DNA of 64,000 bases from positions 248,001 to 312,000 of the forward strand of contig NZ_RBWS01000001.1 of NCBI RefSeq assembly GCF_003627955.1, in the 5' to 3' direction. This stretch comes from Sphingobacterium puteale. Lineage in GTDB: Bacteria > Bacteroidota > Bacteroidia > Sphingobacteriales > Sphingobacteriaceae. Of the stretch, positions 9,763 through 18,451 are shown piece after piece; the first letter of the stretch is position 1; the number at the start of each line of letters is the position of its first letter. The notes below the pieces were generated by a model that did not search any database, was not told the DNA's origin, and saw only the letters and a list, made by a program, of their open reading frames with translations. The position numbers and the translations under genes were made by a program.

Positions 9763-9802
9763 AAAAGGTTTCCTTACTCCCGTTTGGAAACCTTTTATTT
9801 TT
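9763..9802 (+). terminator. Hairpin with T-rich tail, conserved-loop element (copy 2)
   Basis: AAAAGGTTTCC (9763-9773) pairs perfectly over 11 bp with GGAAACCTTTT (9786-9796) around a 12-base loop containing CTCCCGTTT, followed by ATTTTTATAA. Compared with the copy at 186-222, one stem pair has changed from T:A to C:G on both sides while the loop is conserved, which supports selection on RNA structure. As at copy 1, no plus-strand gene precedes it. Confidence 0.55.
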
Positions 9803-9835
9803 ATAATTCCCTATGATGTCCACTCATAGCTCATT

Positions 9836-9866
9836 AAAAAAGGCCAGACAACAAGTTGCCTGACCT
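9836..9866 (-). terminator. Intrinsic terminator of the rhamnose operon
   Basis: On the minus strand AGGTCAGGCAAC - TTGT - TGTCTGGCCT, a stem with one G:T and one mismatch position, is followed by six T residues. It lies about 50 bases after the stop codon of the rhamnulokinase gene and closes the rhaT-rhaD-rhaI-rhaB unit. Confidence 0.85.
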
Positions 9867-9917
9867 CCCACGATAACTAATAAAAAAACTAAATCCTATT
9901 TCATCTATAACACCGCA

Positions 9918-11285
9918 CTAATGCGTTTGCTGTTTGGCTCTAAAATACCTTAACTCAATAATATCATTTGGAATCGCCCGGCTATTCCAATGCTCATGAA
10001 TCACTAAAGCTGCACCAAGTGCAGTAGCTTGGGCCATAGAGGCTCCAAACACTTCACTATTTGGAAAGGCTTGAGCCAGCAGCCCCATATATATGTGATT
10101 ACGGCTAAAGCCTCCATCCACAAATATTCGCTGCACTCCGGTTTGATTCATGACAAGAGTAGTCGCCTTCACTTGAGCCTTGACCAAATGCATCATTAGC
10201 ACGTGATAAGCTTCAACATAATCGCCAAAATGACTCAGATCAATTGTGGAAAAGGCAGACAGTTCATCCGAAATATCCAAAGCTTGATATTTTTCTATTA
10301 TGGTCCAATCCAAATCGATCTGCTTAAACTTACCCGTGGAAATCTGGAATGCTTTAGCAATGCGTTTTACTTGCTCCTCATGCTCATATCCTGCAAATAG
10401 TCTTGATGCTTTCACAGGTTTACCCGTATAGGTCATATACGAAAGACAGTCACTGTGAAGTTCTTCTTTGGTGAGCGGATCAATGTTGAACGGATTGAAA
10501 GAAATACACCAGGTTCCCGTCGAAATCAATATAAAAGGTTCATGAAAATTCAATAAATAGGGGATCAATGCAGACGAACTGTCGTGCAAACCGCTACCTA
10601 CTAGATAACCACTTCCAGGAAATGTCGCTCTGTAAAGACGATCTCCCTGAACGATCGGAGGCATTTTATCAATAATTCCTGTATCTTCTACCCACTTATG
10701 ATAATTATTTTTACTAAAATCCCATAGCGCTGTATGACATCCAATACTTGTCATATCCGAATAAGCTTGCCCCGAGATCAGATAACTCAAGTATTGTGGA
10801 AGGTGTAGCGCCCACTTTACTTCCTTAAATACTGCTGGTTTAAGTTTTGACAAACGGTAGACCTGTAGTCCTGAATTCAGACTCCCCAAGCTTGGAGAGG
10901 AGGTTTCTAATGCGAATTTATCCTTTCCACCGTATTGTGCATAAAAAGATTCCAACAATTTTTTAGGGTATTCTTTTAAATAATTATATAATGGCGTCAA
11001 AGGCCTGCCGTCTTTATCAATGTAGACAAAGCTTGCTCCATATGAGGTAAAATTAATTGCTTTGATTTCAAACTCGCCCTTTCGAAACACTTCATGCAAC
11101 GAATCAAAAACTGACAGACGCAAACTCTCCAAATTCTCACAATGGTCGCCATCTTCATCTACAGTTACCAAAAAACGAGCCGACCGTTCAAATACGATTT
11201 GGTACTGCTCGTTAAAGAGAAATAATTTCTTGTTCGTCTTCCCAACGTCGAATATGGCGACTACTGGTATTGGTTTCCCCTTCAT
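9918..11285 (-). CDS. rhaB: FGGY-family kinase, probable L-rhamnulokinase
   Basis: A 455-residue cytoplasmic kinase with no signal peptide. The N-terminal phosphate-binding block VAIFDVGKTNKKLF, the GLHDSSSALIPY block and the STGTWCISFNP block mark the FGGY fold, and a DGGFSRNHI segment sits near the C-terminus. It should phosphorylate L-rhamnulose with ATP. The assignment rests on the family and on its place 13 bases downstream of the rhamnose isomerase. Bacteroidota rhamnulokinases are divergent from E. coli RhaB, so the symbol marks function, not close orthology. Last gene of the rhamnose operon. Confidence 0.88.
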   Translation of the reverse strand: MKGKPIPVVAIFDVGKTNKKLFLFNEQYQIVFERSARFLVTVDEDGDHCENLESLRLSVFDSLHEVFRKGEFEIKAINFTSYGASFVYIDKDGRPLTPLYNYLKEYPKKLLESFYAQYGGKDKFALETSSPSLGSLNSGLQVYRLSKLKPAVFKEVKWALHLPQYLSYLISGQAYSDMTSIGCHTALWDFSKNNYHKWVEDTGIIDKMPPIVQGDRLYRATFPGSGYLVGSGLHDSSSALIPYLLNFHEPFILISTGTWCISFNPFNIDPLTKEELHSDCLSYMTYTGKPVKASRLFAGYEHEEQVKRIAKAFQISTGKFKQIDLDWTIIEKYQALDISDELSAFSTIDLSHFGDYVEAYHVLMMHLVKAQVKATTLVMNQTGVQRIFVDGGFSRNHIYMGLLAQAFPNSEVFGASMAQATALGAALVIHEHWNSRAIPNDIIELRYFRAKQQTH

Positions 11286-11298
11286 TCTTTTTCCCTAA

Positions 11299-12573
11299 TT
11301 ACAAACCTGTAGCTACAGAATTTACTCCGCGTTCCTCGATAAGTTTACTGCGTAAATTTCCTTCATTAAATAACTGAACAGGATTTAAAGCAGCTCCACT
11401 TCTTAATCTAGCCTCAGCTACTAAGGGTCTAACATCTGTCCGGAATGCATCTTGCAATATCTCCTGGGCTTTCACAATATCATTTGCTTGCTGTGCCTGT
11501 TTCAACGCTTTACGATCGACCAACAAAGCCTGAGCATATGCAATCTTAATCGCTTCAACTGACTGTAAAAGGTCTACCAATGGGTCTTTTAAATTATGGG
11601 AGGCATCAATCATCCACCCCAGTCCGCTCGCATGATCAATACCTTTCACATCCATACCGTCGATCAATTCATTAAAGATCAAGAATAGCTGATAAGGTTT
11701 GATACTACCTGCAGTCAGGTCATCGTCGGCATATTTGCTATCATTGAAATGGAATCCGCCCAATTTGCCTTCCATCAACAATAAAGAAACAATTTGTTCA
11801 ATATTTGCATTTGGGAGATGATGTCCCAAATCAACTAATGTATATGCTTTCGGTCCTAATTTGTTTGCCAACAACAGGGATTGTCCCCAATCACCAATTG
11901 TCATGGAATAAAAATACGGTTCAAATGCTTTGTACTCTACAAAAAGTTTCCAATCTTCCGGCAAATGTTTGTAGATTTCCTGTAAGCTTGATAAGGTATT
12001 TTGGAACGCTTCTCTGAAATTCAACTGTCCGGGGAAGGATGATCCATCGGCCAACCAAACGGTCAACGCTTTAGAACCAACCGCTTTGCCATAGTTGATT
12101 ACTTCAATATTATGGTCTACAGCTTGCTGACGAACTTTTGGATCGACATGGTGTAGGGAGCCAAACTTATAGCTATGCTCCTGGCCTGCCTGATCTTGAA
12201 AAGTATTAGAGTTTACTGCATCAAATCCAATGTCCAAGGAAGATGCCAATGTTTTAATTTTCGCTGCATCTGAAGGAATATCCCAAGGGATGTGCAGCGA
12301 AATTGCTCCACTCGATCTGTTAAGTGCATGCAACAAGCCAACATCCTCAAGCTTTTGCTCTAAAGTAGCCGGTTCACCTGCTCCAGAAAAACGGCCAAAA
12401 CGAGTTCCACCTGTACCTAATGCCCAGCTTGGTATGGCAATTTGAAACTTTTGAAGTTTATCCAGAATTTCATCTACCTGTGCAATATCTCCCGACACAT
12501 AGTCAAATGCTCTTTTATGCTTATCTTTTAATTGGCTATTGTGCTGATCTATAATTTTCTTATCTAAAATCAT
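11299..12573 (-). CDS. rhaI: L-rhamnose isomerase
   Basis: A 424-residue cytoplasmic TIM-barrel isomerase converting L-rhamnose to L-rhamnulose. The sequence is of the Pseudomonas stutzeri / Bacteroidota RhaI type, with the SLHIPWDIP block, LVDLGHHLPNANIEQ with metal-site Asp/His residues, and GGFHFNDSKYADDD with further metal ligands. Length fits that family. It sits between the aldolase-dehydrogenase gene and rhaB. An 11-bp inverted repeat separates it from the gene upstream (12601-12643). Confidence 0.92.
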   Translation of the reverse strand: MILDKKIIDQHNSQLKDKHKRAFDYVSGDIAQVDEILDKLQKFQIAIPSWALGTGGTRFGRFSGAGEPATLEQKLEDVGLLHALNRSSGAISLHIPWDIPSDAAKIKTLASSLDIGFDAVNSNTFQDQAGQEHSYKFGSLHHVDPKVRQQAVDHNIEVINYGKAVGSKALTVWLADGSSFPGQLNFREAFQNTLSSLQEIYKHLPEDWKLFVEYKAFEPYFYSMTIGDWGQSLLLANKLGPKAYTLVDLGHHLPNANIEQIVSLLLMEGKLGGFHFNDSKYADDDLTAGSIKPYQLFLIFNELIDGMDVKGIDHASGLGWMIDASHNLKDPLVDLLQSVEAIKIAYAQALLVDRKALKQAQQANDIVKAQEILQDAFRTDVRPLVAEARLRSGAALNPVQLFNEGNLRSKLIEERGVNSVATGL

Positions 12574-12600
12574 GATTTAATGGTTATCGTGTAAAAATAC

Positions 12601-12643
12601 TAGGTGTCGCGCACATCTTTTCCCTTTCTGAACGCGACACCTA
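12601..12643 (-). promoter_or_regulatory. Intercistronic perfect 11-bp inverted repeat in the rhamnose operon
   Basis: TAGGTGTCGCG (12601-12611) and CGCGACACCTA (12633-12643) form a perfect GC-rich stem between the aldolase-dehydrogenase gene and rhaI. Only GTATTTTT follows on the minus strand, so it may be a partial terminator or an RNA-processing/stability hairpin that sets different levels of the flanking enzymes. Confidence 0.6.
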
Positions 12644-12654
12644 AGATATAAAAA

Positions 12655-14763
12655 TTAGCGTACAAACGCCATAGCAACACCTCCGTCAACGTTTAGCACA
12701 TTTCCAGTAGATTTATTCAATAATCCACCGACAAAAGCAAAACATGCATTTGCAATGTCTTCTGGAAGGATGATCTGATTCAAAAGCGTTCGTTTTGCAT
12801 AGTAAGCTGGTAATTCAGCGACCGTGATGCCATAAGCCTTAGCGCGACCTTCAGCCCATCCACCTGCCCAGATATTGCTGTCTGAAATAACCGCATCTGG
12901 ATTCACAACGTTCACACGTACTCCTGCAGGGCCTAATTCTGCTGCACACAGACGACTTAAATGCAATTGTGCAGCTTTTGCACTCCCGTATCCTGTATTA
13001 TTGGGACCACTAACCAAGGCATTTTTACTGACAATATTGATGATATCGCCACCGATTGCTTGGCCTTTTAAGAGTGAAGTCGCTCCTTGAGTAACTAAGA
13101 ATTGGCCTTTTACCAATACATTGTACAATAAATCCCAATCTTTCTCTGTATGATCTTCGATTGTCTTGGAAATCGATAATCCCGCATTATTTACGACAAT
13201 ATCGATACCACCAAATGCTAAAGCAGCATCTTTTAAGGCGTCCTTAATAGATTCCGCATTGGTTACATCAAGGGTCGTAGCAATGACTGCATCATTTCCA
13301 AATTCTGCTACAAATTCTGCTTTACTTGACTCCAAACGTTCTGTATTGATATCATTTAACACGATAACAGCACCTTCTTGAGCCATCTTTTTGGCAATTG
13401 CTTTTCCGATACCGCCACCGCTTCCAGTGACCAAGGCAATTTTTCCAGACAAAGCTTTTGGCTTTGGCATACGTTGAAGCTTCGCTTCTTCCAGTAACCA
13501 ATATTCAATATCAAACGCTTCCTGACGGGGCAAAGCAGTGTATTCACTTACGGCTTCGGCCCCTTTCATGACATTGATCGCATTGGTATAGAATTCTGCC
13601 GCTACACGTGCCGTTTGCTTGTCTTTGGCAAAAGCAAACATACCAATCCCCGGATACAAAACAATGACCGGATTTTTATCACGTACAGCCGGGCTGTTTT
13701 CGTGTTTGCAGTTTTCGTAATATTGTGCATACATTTCACGGTATGCTTCAAACAATGGTGTCAATTTCGCTTTTAGATCCTCCACATTGTCCAGATCTTC
13801 TGATTTATCCAGATTCAATACCAACGGTTGAATTTTAGTTCTTAAGAAGTGGTCCGGACAGCTTGTACCAAGCGGGGCCAAACGTTCTAAATCATTTGAA
13901 TTGATAAATTCCAATACACGCTCATCATCCGTGAAGTGTCCGATCATGTGACGTTCACTGGAACAGAAACCTCTTAAAACAGGCGCAAGTTTAGCTGCCT
14001 GCGCAGTTCTTTCCTCCTTACTCAAGCTGGTTACCTGCTGCCCACCGAATACAGGTGCCTTTTTACCATAATTTTGCTCAAGATATGCCGCGCAAGCTTC
14101 GATGACATCCAAGGAATTGACATAACATTCGTATGCTGTATCGCCCCAAGTAAATAAACCATGTGACCCCAACATAATACCACGGATACCCGGATTTTCT
14201 TCCAAGCAGGCACGCAATTGCAGCCCAAGATCGAATCCCGGACGTTGCCAATCTACCCAGCCAATGGTTCCGCCGAACAATTCCTGTGTAATTTTTTTAC
14301 CATCTTTGGCAGCAGCAATCGCAATCGCAGCATCGGGATGTAAATGATCAATATGTTTAAATGGTAAGAATCCATGTAAAGGCGTATCTATAGAAGGTGC
14401 TTTTGACGCTAAATCATAGATACAATGGTTAAATAACTCCACCATTTCATCTTCATGTTCAAGACCACGATAGACATTCTCCAAATTGCGGAGACGTTGC
14501 AAATAAAGAGCCGCAAGACCTGACTTTTTTAACGTTCCGATGTCTCCACCAGATCCTTTAATCCACATCACATCAACTTCTTCGCCCGTCAACGGATCTT
14601 TTTCCACAACTTTACAAGACGTATTACCACCGCCATAATTTGTGATTCTTAAATCTGCACCTAGAATATTTGAACGATATAATAACAAAGCTACCTCATC
14701 ACCACGAAGTGCTTGAGCTTTCTGATCGTCCCATAAATAATTGACATGTTTGTACGTTTTCAC
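12655..14763 (-). CDS. rhaD: Bifunctional rhamnulose-1-phosphate aldolase / lactaldehyde dehydrogenase
   Basis: A 702-residue cytoplasmic fusion. Residues 1-430 are a class II aldolase module, with DVMWIKGSGGD and the zinc-site histidines in HGFLPFKHIDHLHPDA and LGSHGLFTWG. Residues about 440-702 are a short-chain dehydrogenase, with TGSGGGIGKAIA binding NAD and a catalytic Tyr/Lys in GYGSAKAAQ. It splits L-rhamnulose 1-phosphate into dihydroxyacetone phosphate and L-lactaldehyde, and the second module then oxidises the lactaldehyde, most likely to L-lactate. This fusion is the usual Bacteroidota and Bacillus arrangement (RhaD/RhaE-W type). It lies 23 bases after rhaT. Confidence 0.92.
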   Translation of the reverse strand: MKTYKHVNYLWDDQKAQALRGDEVALLLYRSNILGADLRITNYGGGNTSCKVVEKDPLTGEEVDVMWIKGSGGDIGTLKKSGLAALYLQRLRNLENVYRGLEHEDEMVELFNHCIYDLASKAPSIDTPLHGFLPFKHIDHLHPDAAIAIAAAKDGKKITQELFGGTIGWVDWQRPGFDLGLQLRACLEENPGIRGIMLGSHGLFTWGDTAYECYVNSLDVIEACAAYLEQNYGKKAPVFGGQQVTSLSKEERTAQAAKLAPVLRGFCSSERHMIGHFTDDERVLEFINSNDLERLAPLGTSCPDHFLRTKIQPLVLNLDKSEDLDNVEDLKAKLTPLFEAYREMYAQYYENCKHENSPAVRDKNPVIVLYPGIGMFAFAKDKQTARVAAEFYTNAINVMKGAEAVSEYTALPRQEAFDIEYWLLEEAKLQRMPKPKALSGKIALVTGSGGGIGKAIAKKMAQEGAVIVLNDINTERLESSKAEFVAEFGNDAVIATTLDVTNAESIKDALKDAALAFGGIDIVVNNAGLSISKTIEDHTEKDWDLLYNVLVKGQFLVTQGATSLLKGQAIGGDIINIVSKNALVSGPNNTGYGSAKAAQLHLSRLCAAELGPAGVRVNVVNPDAVISDSNIWAGGWAEGRAKAYGITVAELPAYYAKRTLLNQIILPEDIANACFAFVGGLLNKSTGNVLNVDGGVAMAFVR

Positions 14764-14786
14764 TTCTTCTATATTTTGTTTTAATA

Positions 14787-15863
14787 TTAATTTTCTAATG
14801 TTTTAGCAAATCCTACGATACAAATGGAGATGATAATTGTCACGATACCTGCTATTATGGAACGATAGGTAGGCCGATCTACACCTTTCCATTCTTTGAG
14901 TACCACACCCCAAGCATTTGATATCAAAATGATAAACGCCATATGCAATATCCAAGAACTAGCTCCATTACCCAAGCGGCTTTCGCCCATACCGTAAAAG
15001 AAAAACTGTAAATACCAAGTCGTTCCTGCTAAAGCACATAAAAGTAAATTCTTGCCTTTAGGCACATCAGATTTCGTATAATCCGAAAACGTTTTGTTCT
15101 TGATCAAAAGGTAAAGACACCATAGGAAATTAGTCGTAAAACCGCCCCATAAAATCACAATGTAAGTGACATTATTCTGGTACAGAAATTCACCTTGATT
15201 TGGATTAGCAGACTTCCACAATATATTTGCGACATCAGCCATGGGCTTCCCTGATTCAATACCAAAATTGAAACAAGCACTCAATATTCCAGAAACAATA
15301 GCCACAACGATCCCCAGCCCAAAATTATAATCAGACTTGCTTTCTGAGGACAATGTGGATAAGTGTTTTTCTTTTGAAACACCAGCTTTACCACATAGAT
15401 AGACACCAAGCACACAGACCAAAAGTCCAAGAAGGATACATAGACCAGATTGGGTCGTAAAAAAATAATCTATGCCATGTTTGCCCTCGGCCTTATTGAA
15501 AAAATAATAGATGCTGGGCATCAAAGAACCAAAGACCATGCTAAGCCCTAAAATAATGCTGCTACCTAACGAAACACCGAGATAGCGCACACCAAGACCA
15601 TAAGTTAATCCACCAATTCCCCAAAGCAAACCAAACAAAAAAGTATAACCTAATGTGGCGTTATCTGTACTTTTAATAATTTCAGCAAAATTGGGTATGG
15701 TTAACATCGCCGCTATAGGCGGCACAATGATCCAGGAAAAAAGCCCCCCTAATATCCACATGGATTCCCAAGACCATCCTTTTACCTTCTTGTACGGCAC
15801 ATAAAAACTTCCCGAGGCGAATCCGCCTATGAAATGAAATATAACTCCGAAAACTGCATTCAT
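14787..15863 (-). CDS. rhaT: L-rhamnose:H+ symporter
   Basis: A 358-residue inner-membrane protein with about ten hydrophobic segments. The start matches the RhaT family closely: FHFIGGFASGSFYVPYK, followed by SWIIVPPIAAM, LWGIGGLTYGLGVRYLGVSLG and ILGLSMVFGSLMPSI. It carries L-rhamnose into the cytoplasm. It is the first gene of the rhamnose operon. The 257-base upstream region holds a palindrome and a tandem repeat that are candidate regulator sites. Confidence 0.93.
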   Translation of the reverse strand: MNAVFGVIFHFIGGFASGSFYVPYKKVKGWSWESMWILGGLFSWIIVPPIAAMLTIPNFAEIIKSTDNATLGYTFLFGLLWGIGGLTYGLGVRYLGVSLGSSIILGLSMVFGSLMPSIYYFFNKAEGKHGIDYFFTTQSGLCILLGLLVCVLGVYLCGKAGVSKEKHLSTLSSESKSDYNFGLGIVVAIVSGILSACFNFGIESGKPMADVANILWKSANPNQGEFLYQNNVTYIVILWGGFTTNFLWCLYLLIKNKTFSDYTKSDVPKGKNLLLCALAGTTWYLQFFFYGMGESRLGNGASSWILHMAFIILISNAWGVVLKEWKGVDRPTYRSIIAGIVTIIISICIVGFAKTLEN

Positions 15864-15915
15864 ATAAACGTTATTTAGGTTCTTAACGACTAAGTTAATT
15901 CATTGGTTTTTTAGA

Positions 15916-15934
15916 ACTGTTATGCACTGTTATG
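15916..15934 (-). promoter_or_regulatory. Tandem 9-mer repeat upstream of rhaT
   Basis: ACTGTTATG occurs twice with a 10-base period (15916-15924 and 15926-15934), 53-71 bases before the rhaT start. A one-helical-turn direct repeat next to a promoter is typical of AraC-type binding sites. The 10-mer GCACTGTTAT inside it recurs at 47526-47535, just upstream of the GH2 gene at 45110. Confidence 0.35.
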
Positions 15935-16037
15935 ACCACCTCGGTTTTGTGTGCAAAACAGACAAACGGAGCGGTCCGAAACAATGGACAGCCCAGTTTT
16001 ATTTATTTAGTCTTGTATTTTTTAGCAATTTAGGATT

Positions 16038-16055
16038 CAAAAGTGTATACTTTTG
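16038..16055. promoter_or_regulatory. 18-bp palindrome, candidate operator for the rhamnose operon
   Basis: CAAAAGT and ACTTTTG flank a 4-base centre as a perfect dyad, 175 bases upstream of the rhaT start. The size and symmetry fit a dimeric repressor such as a GntR- or LacI-type protein. No gene for such a regulator is in the window. Confidence 0.4.
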
Positions 16056-16120
16056 CTTTGGCTCGCAATGCTTAAATCAATTCATAAGCTGTAATATACT
16101 GTTAGCAATCCACGAATAGC

Positions 16121-18445
16121 CTATTTTAAGAGGTTGATAATAGTTGCTTCCCGTTCTTTTGGAAAAACTTTTAGATCCAATAATTTACCATCCTTTAACC
16201 TCCCTTCGACCGTGGTCTGCCCGGGAGCATGCAGCTTAAAATCCACATCCCATTCTTTGGGCCATGCCGGAAAAAGGTAAATTTTATCATCCACTACCTG
16301 CAAAAGCATTTCCTGTAAGCCGATCATGCCCGAACCACCCCAGTTATGATCCGGAACCCAGTCAAAGCCCGGTCCCCAAAAGGTTGGAAATCTTCGTTCT
16401 GAATTTTTGAGCTTTAAGACAGTCAATTGTTTGGCTTCATCGGTCAATCCAAGACGTGCAGCAAAGATATTATGCTGCTTCCAGCCGACATGGCTTTTGA
16501 ATTTAAGCACATCGGGATCATCCGTATAAGTATTGAGCGCAATACCCATGTCGGGTTTACCAATACCGTAAATTCCCCAAGGATATACAGGATAGAGCTG
16601 CGGGGATTCGGTATTGTTGACCCGGGCCCATAGCTGTGCTGGCGCCAACATCTTTTTACCTCCAAGTTCACGTTGCGGCAAAGGTGGAATTCTGGTCAAA
16701 AAACCCTGCAAATAACGACACATTTCAGCATTGATGTAGCCTTTCGGCAATGCCAGCAATCCTTTGGTTACTTGCTGCAAAGCGGCAATGGTAGTAGCCG
16801 AATTATAGGCCATTTTATAGGTTTCCGCGGAAGAACCCGGATACAAGACAAGATGACCTGCATCGTCCAATACCTTGCTACCCCTTTGCCGAGCCCGGTA
16901 TTGATAATGTTCGTCAAAAAAGCGTAGGCAGCTCTCAATTAGTGGTATATAAGCCCGAATATCGGATTTATTGTAACGTTCGGTTTCCAGCATCATCATG
17001 CAGAACTCCAGTACGGTATCCCACTCATATTCCAACCAAGCATTATATTCTAGGCCCTTATCGAAATCTTTTGGCCGTTTCCAATTGTATTCTGCTGGAT
17101 TGGGTAAACCAAAATTTTCAATCTGCTCCGTAAAGCTTGCACCAGTATGTCCCCAATAAAATTTGGATCGCCATTCGGCGTTACTCAAAAGACGTTGGTA
17201 AAACTTAAATTGTGCCGGCATTAAATCAAAATCACCGCTCTTCAATAATGGCCAGTAGACCAAGCGCTGATTTTGTGCGGTATGGGTACCGCCTCCCCAG
17301 TTGCGGAAATCTGGTGTGAACGTAAACGTACTATCAATTGTGACAGGATCATAGGTGAATAAACCCCCGTTAAATTTTGTCGGATAATCCCCATAGGCAT
17401 TACAAGCTAACATAAACCGAAACAACTGATAGTTTCGGCCAACTTGCCAAGCTTCATTATTGAGATCTTTTGAACCGGGATGAATAATAATATGACTTCT
17501 ATCCCAAAAGGCCTTCCACCATAATTCTGTCGCTCGTTTGAGGGATACAAAGGTAGGTTTGGGCGTAGCCAGATCCTCCAGTACTGCTTTCCAGTGTTGC
17601 AGGTCTGCGTGTTGCCCTACATGCAAGGTCACTTGAAGCGCATGATTGGTCTTTGCCGCTTTACTTTTAAGTATCCAGGATTGGTAGGGTGTATTCATAT
17701 AGGTCCCTGCACGCTGCCCAACGTATTCAAAATTCTCACCTTTTAAAAGACCTCCTGAAATCCGGCTTTTTAATGGATTGTATAACGAATCTTTGATAGT
17801 CGACAGACCTTGCTGGTCCACGACGATATCGAATGCTGTACTATCTTGATTTTGATGATAAAAAACAATTTTATCAGCCTCAACGCCAATTTGGTCTTTA
17901 TGTGTGACAACGGGCCTTGGTGGTGCCCACTTCCAAGAATTCGCGTTATTTTCCTTCTTCTTAGGAAACAGATCCTGAAAACGCCAGCTCTCGTAAGCTG
18001 CTTCCACCTTGATCTTCTGATTGGCACTTACTTCGAGATGTACATTGGGATTAAACACATCTACCCAAACCAGTACTTCGGCCTTGACGCCTTTGCTTTC
18101 GCCCTTCAAGACAATATGACCTTTATCCAACTGCAATTCCTGCTGGAATTTTCCTTCTGCAAAGGGGTTGGGATACAGATGGAGGCGGATGCGGCCGAGC
18201 TTCAACAAAGTATTATTCTCGTCAAATGCACCTGTTTTCCCCAAGTACAAAAGTAATTCGCCATGCTCCACCCAAACGTTCAATCCAATATCTCCACCAC
18301 CTACAGGCATGGATTCAGATGAATTTTTGCTCTGTGTGGTCCAAGATACATTGTAGTCTTTCCAATTGAACTCTTGAGCCCCAATTGGGCTCAATAAAAC
18401 AATTATTAAAACTAGAATCCCTATAATACGTTTTTCAATCATCAT
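16121..18445 (-). CDS. GH95-like protein with DUF5703-type N-terminal domain
   Basis: A 774-residue secreted protein with a signal peptide of about 23 residues. The N-terminal beta domain begins with SESMPVGGGDIGLNVWVE, a pattern I associate with DUF5703 and GH95-type proteins. The rest looks like an (alpha/alpha)6 barrel with conserved Asn/Trp-rich segments such as FNGGLFTYD and FWGPGFDWVPDHNWGGSGM. GH95 enzymes cleave alpha-L-fucose or alpha-L-galactose. Assignment to GH95 proper is uncertain and activity is unproven. It is the last gene of the GH106-GH127-SASA-GH95-like unit, with gaps of 6-18 bases. Confidence 0.65.
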   Translation of the reverse strand: MMIEKRIIGILVLIIVLLSPIGAQEFNWKDYNVSWTTQSKNSSESMPVGGGDIGLNVWVEHGELLLYLGKTGAFDENNTLLKLGRIRLHLYPNPFAEGKFQQELQLDKGHIVLKGESKGVKAEVLVWVDVFNPNVHLEVSANQKIKVEAAYESWRFQDLFPKKKENNANSWKWAPPRPVVTHKDQIGVEADKIVFYHQNQDSTAFDIVVDQQGLSTIKDSLYNPLKSRISGGLLKGENFEYVGQRAGTYMNTPYQSWILKSKAAKTNHALQVTLHVGQHADLQHWKAVLEDLATPKPTFVSLKRATELWWKAFWDRSHIIIHPGSKDLNNEAWQVGRNYQLFRFMLACNAYGDYPTKFNGGLFTYDPVTIDSTFTFTPDFRNWGGGTHTAQNQRLVYWPLLKSGDFDLMPAQFKFYQRLLSNAEWRSKFYWGHTGASFTEQIENFGLPNPAEYNWKRPKDFDKGLEYNAWLEYEWDTVLEFCMMMLETERYNKSDIRAYIPLIESCLRFFDEHYQYRARQRGSKVLDDAGHLVLYPGSSAETYKMAYNSATTIAALQQVTKGLLALPKGYINAEMCRYLQGFLTRIPPLPQRELGGKKMLAPAQLWARVNNTESPQLYPVYPWGIYGIGKPDMGIALNTYTDDPDVLKFKSHVGWKQHNIFAARLGLTDEAKQLTVLKLKNSERRFPTFWGPGFDWVPDHNWGGSGMIGLQEMLLQVVDDKIYLFPAWPKEWDVDFKLHAPGQTTVEGRLKDGKLLDLKVFPKEREATIINLLK

Positions 18446-18451
18446 TTCTGT

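Larger units (their letters stand above)
9574..9917. other. Intergenic region between rhaB and the CE12-like gene
   Basis: No protein gene is visible in these 344 bases. The region contains the candidate -7 element of the CE12-like gene, the second copy of the conserved-loop hairpin (9763-9802) and the terminator of the rhamnose operon (9836-9866). Confidence 0.6.
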
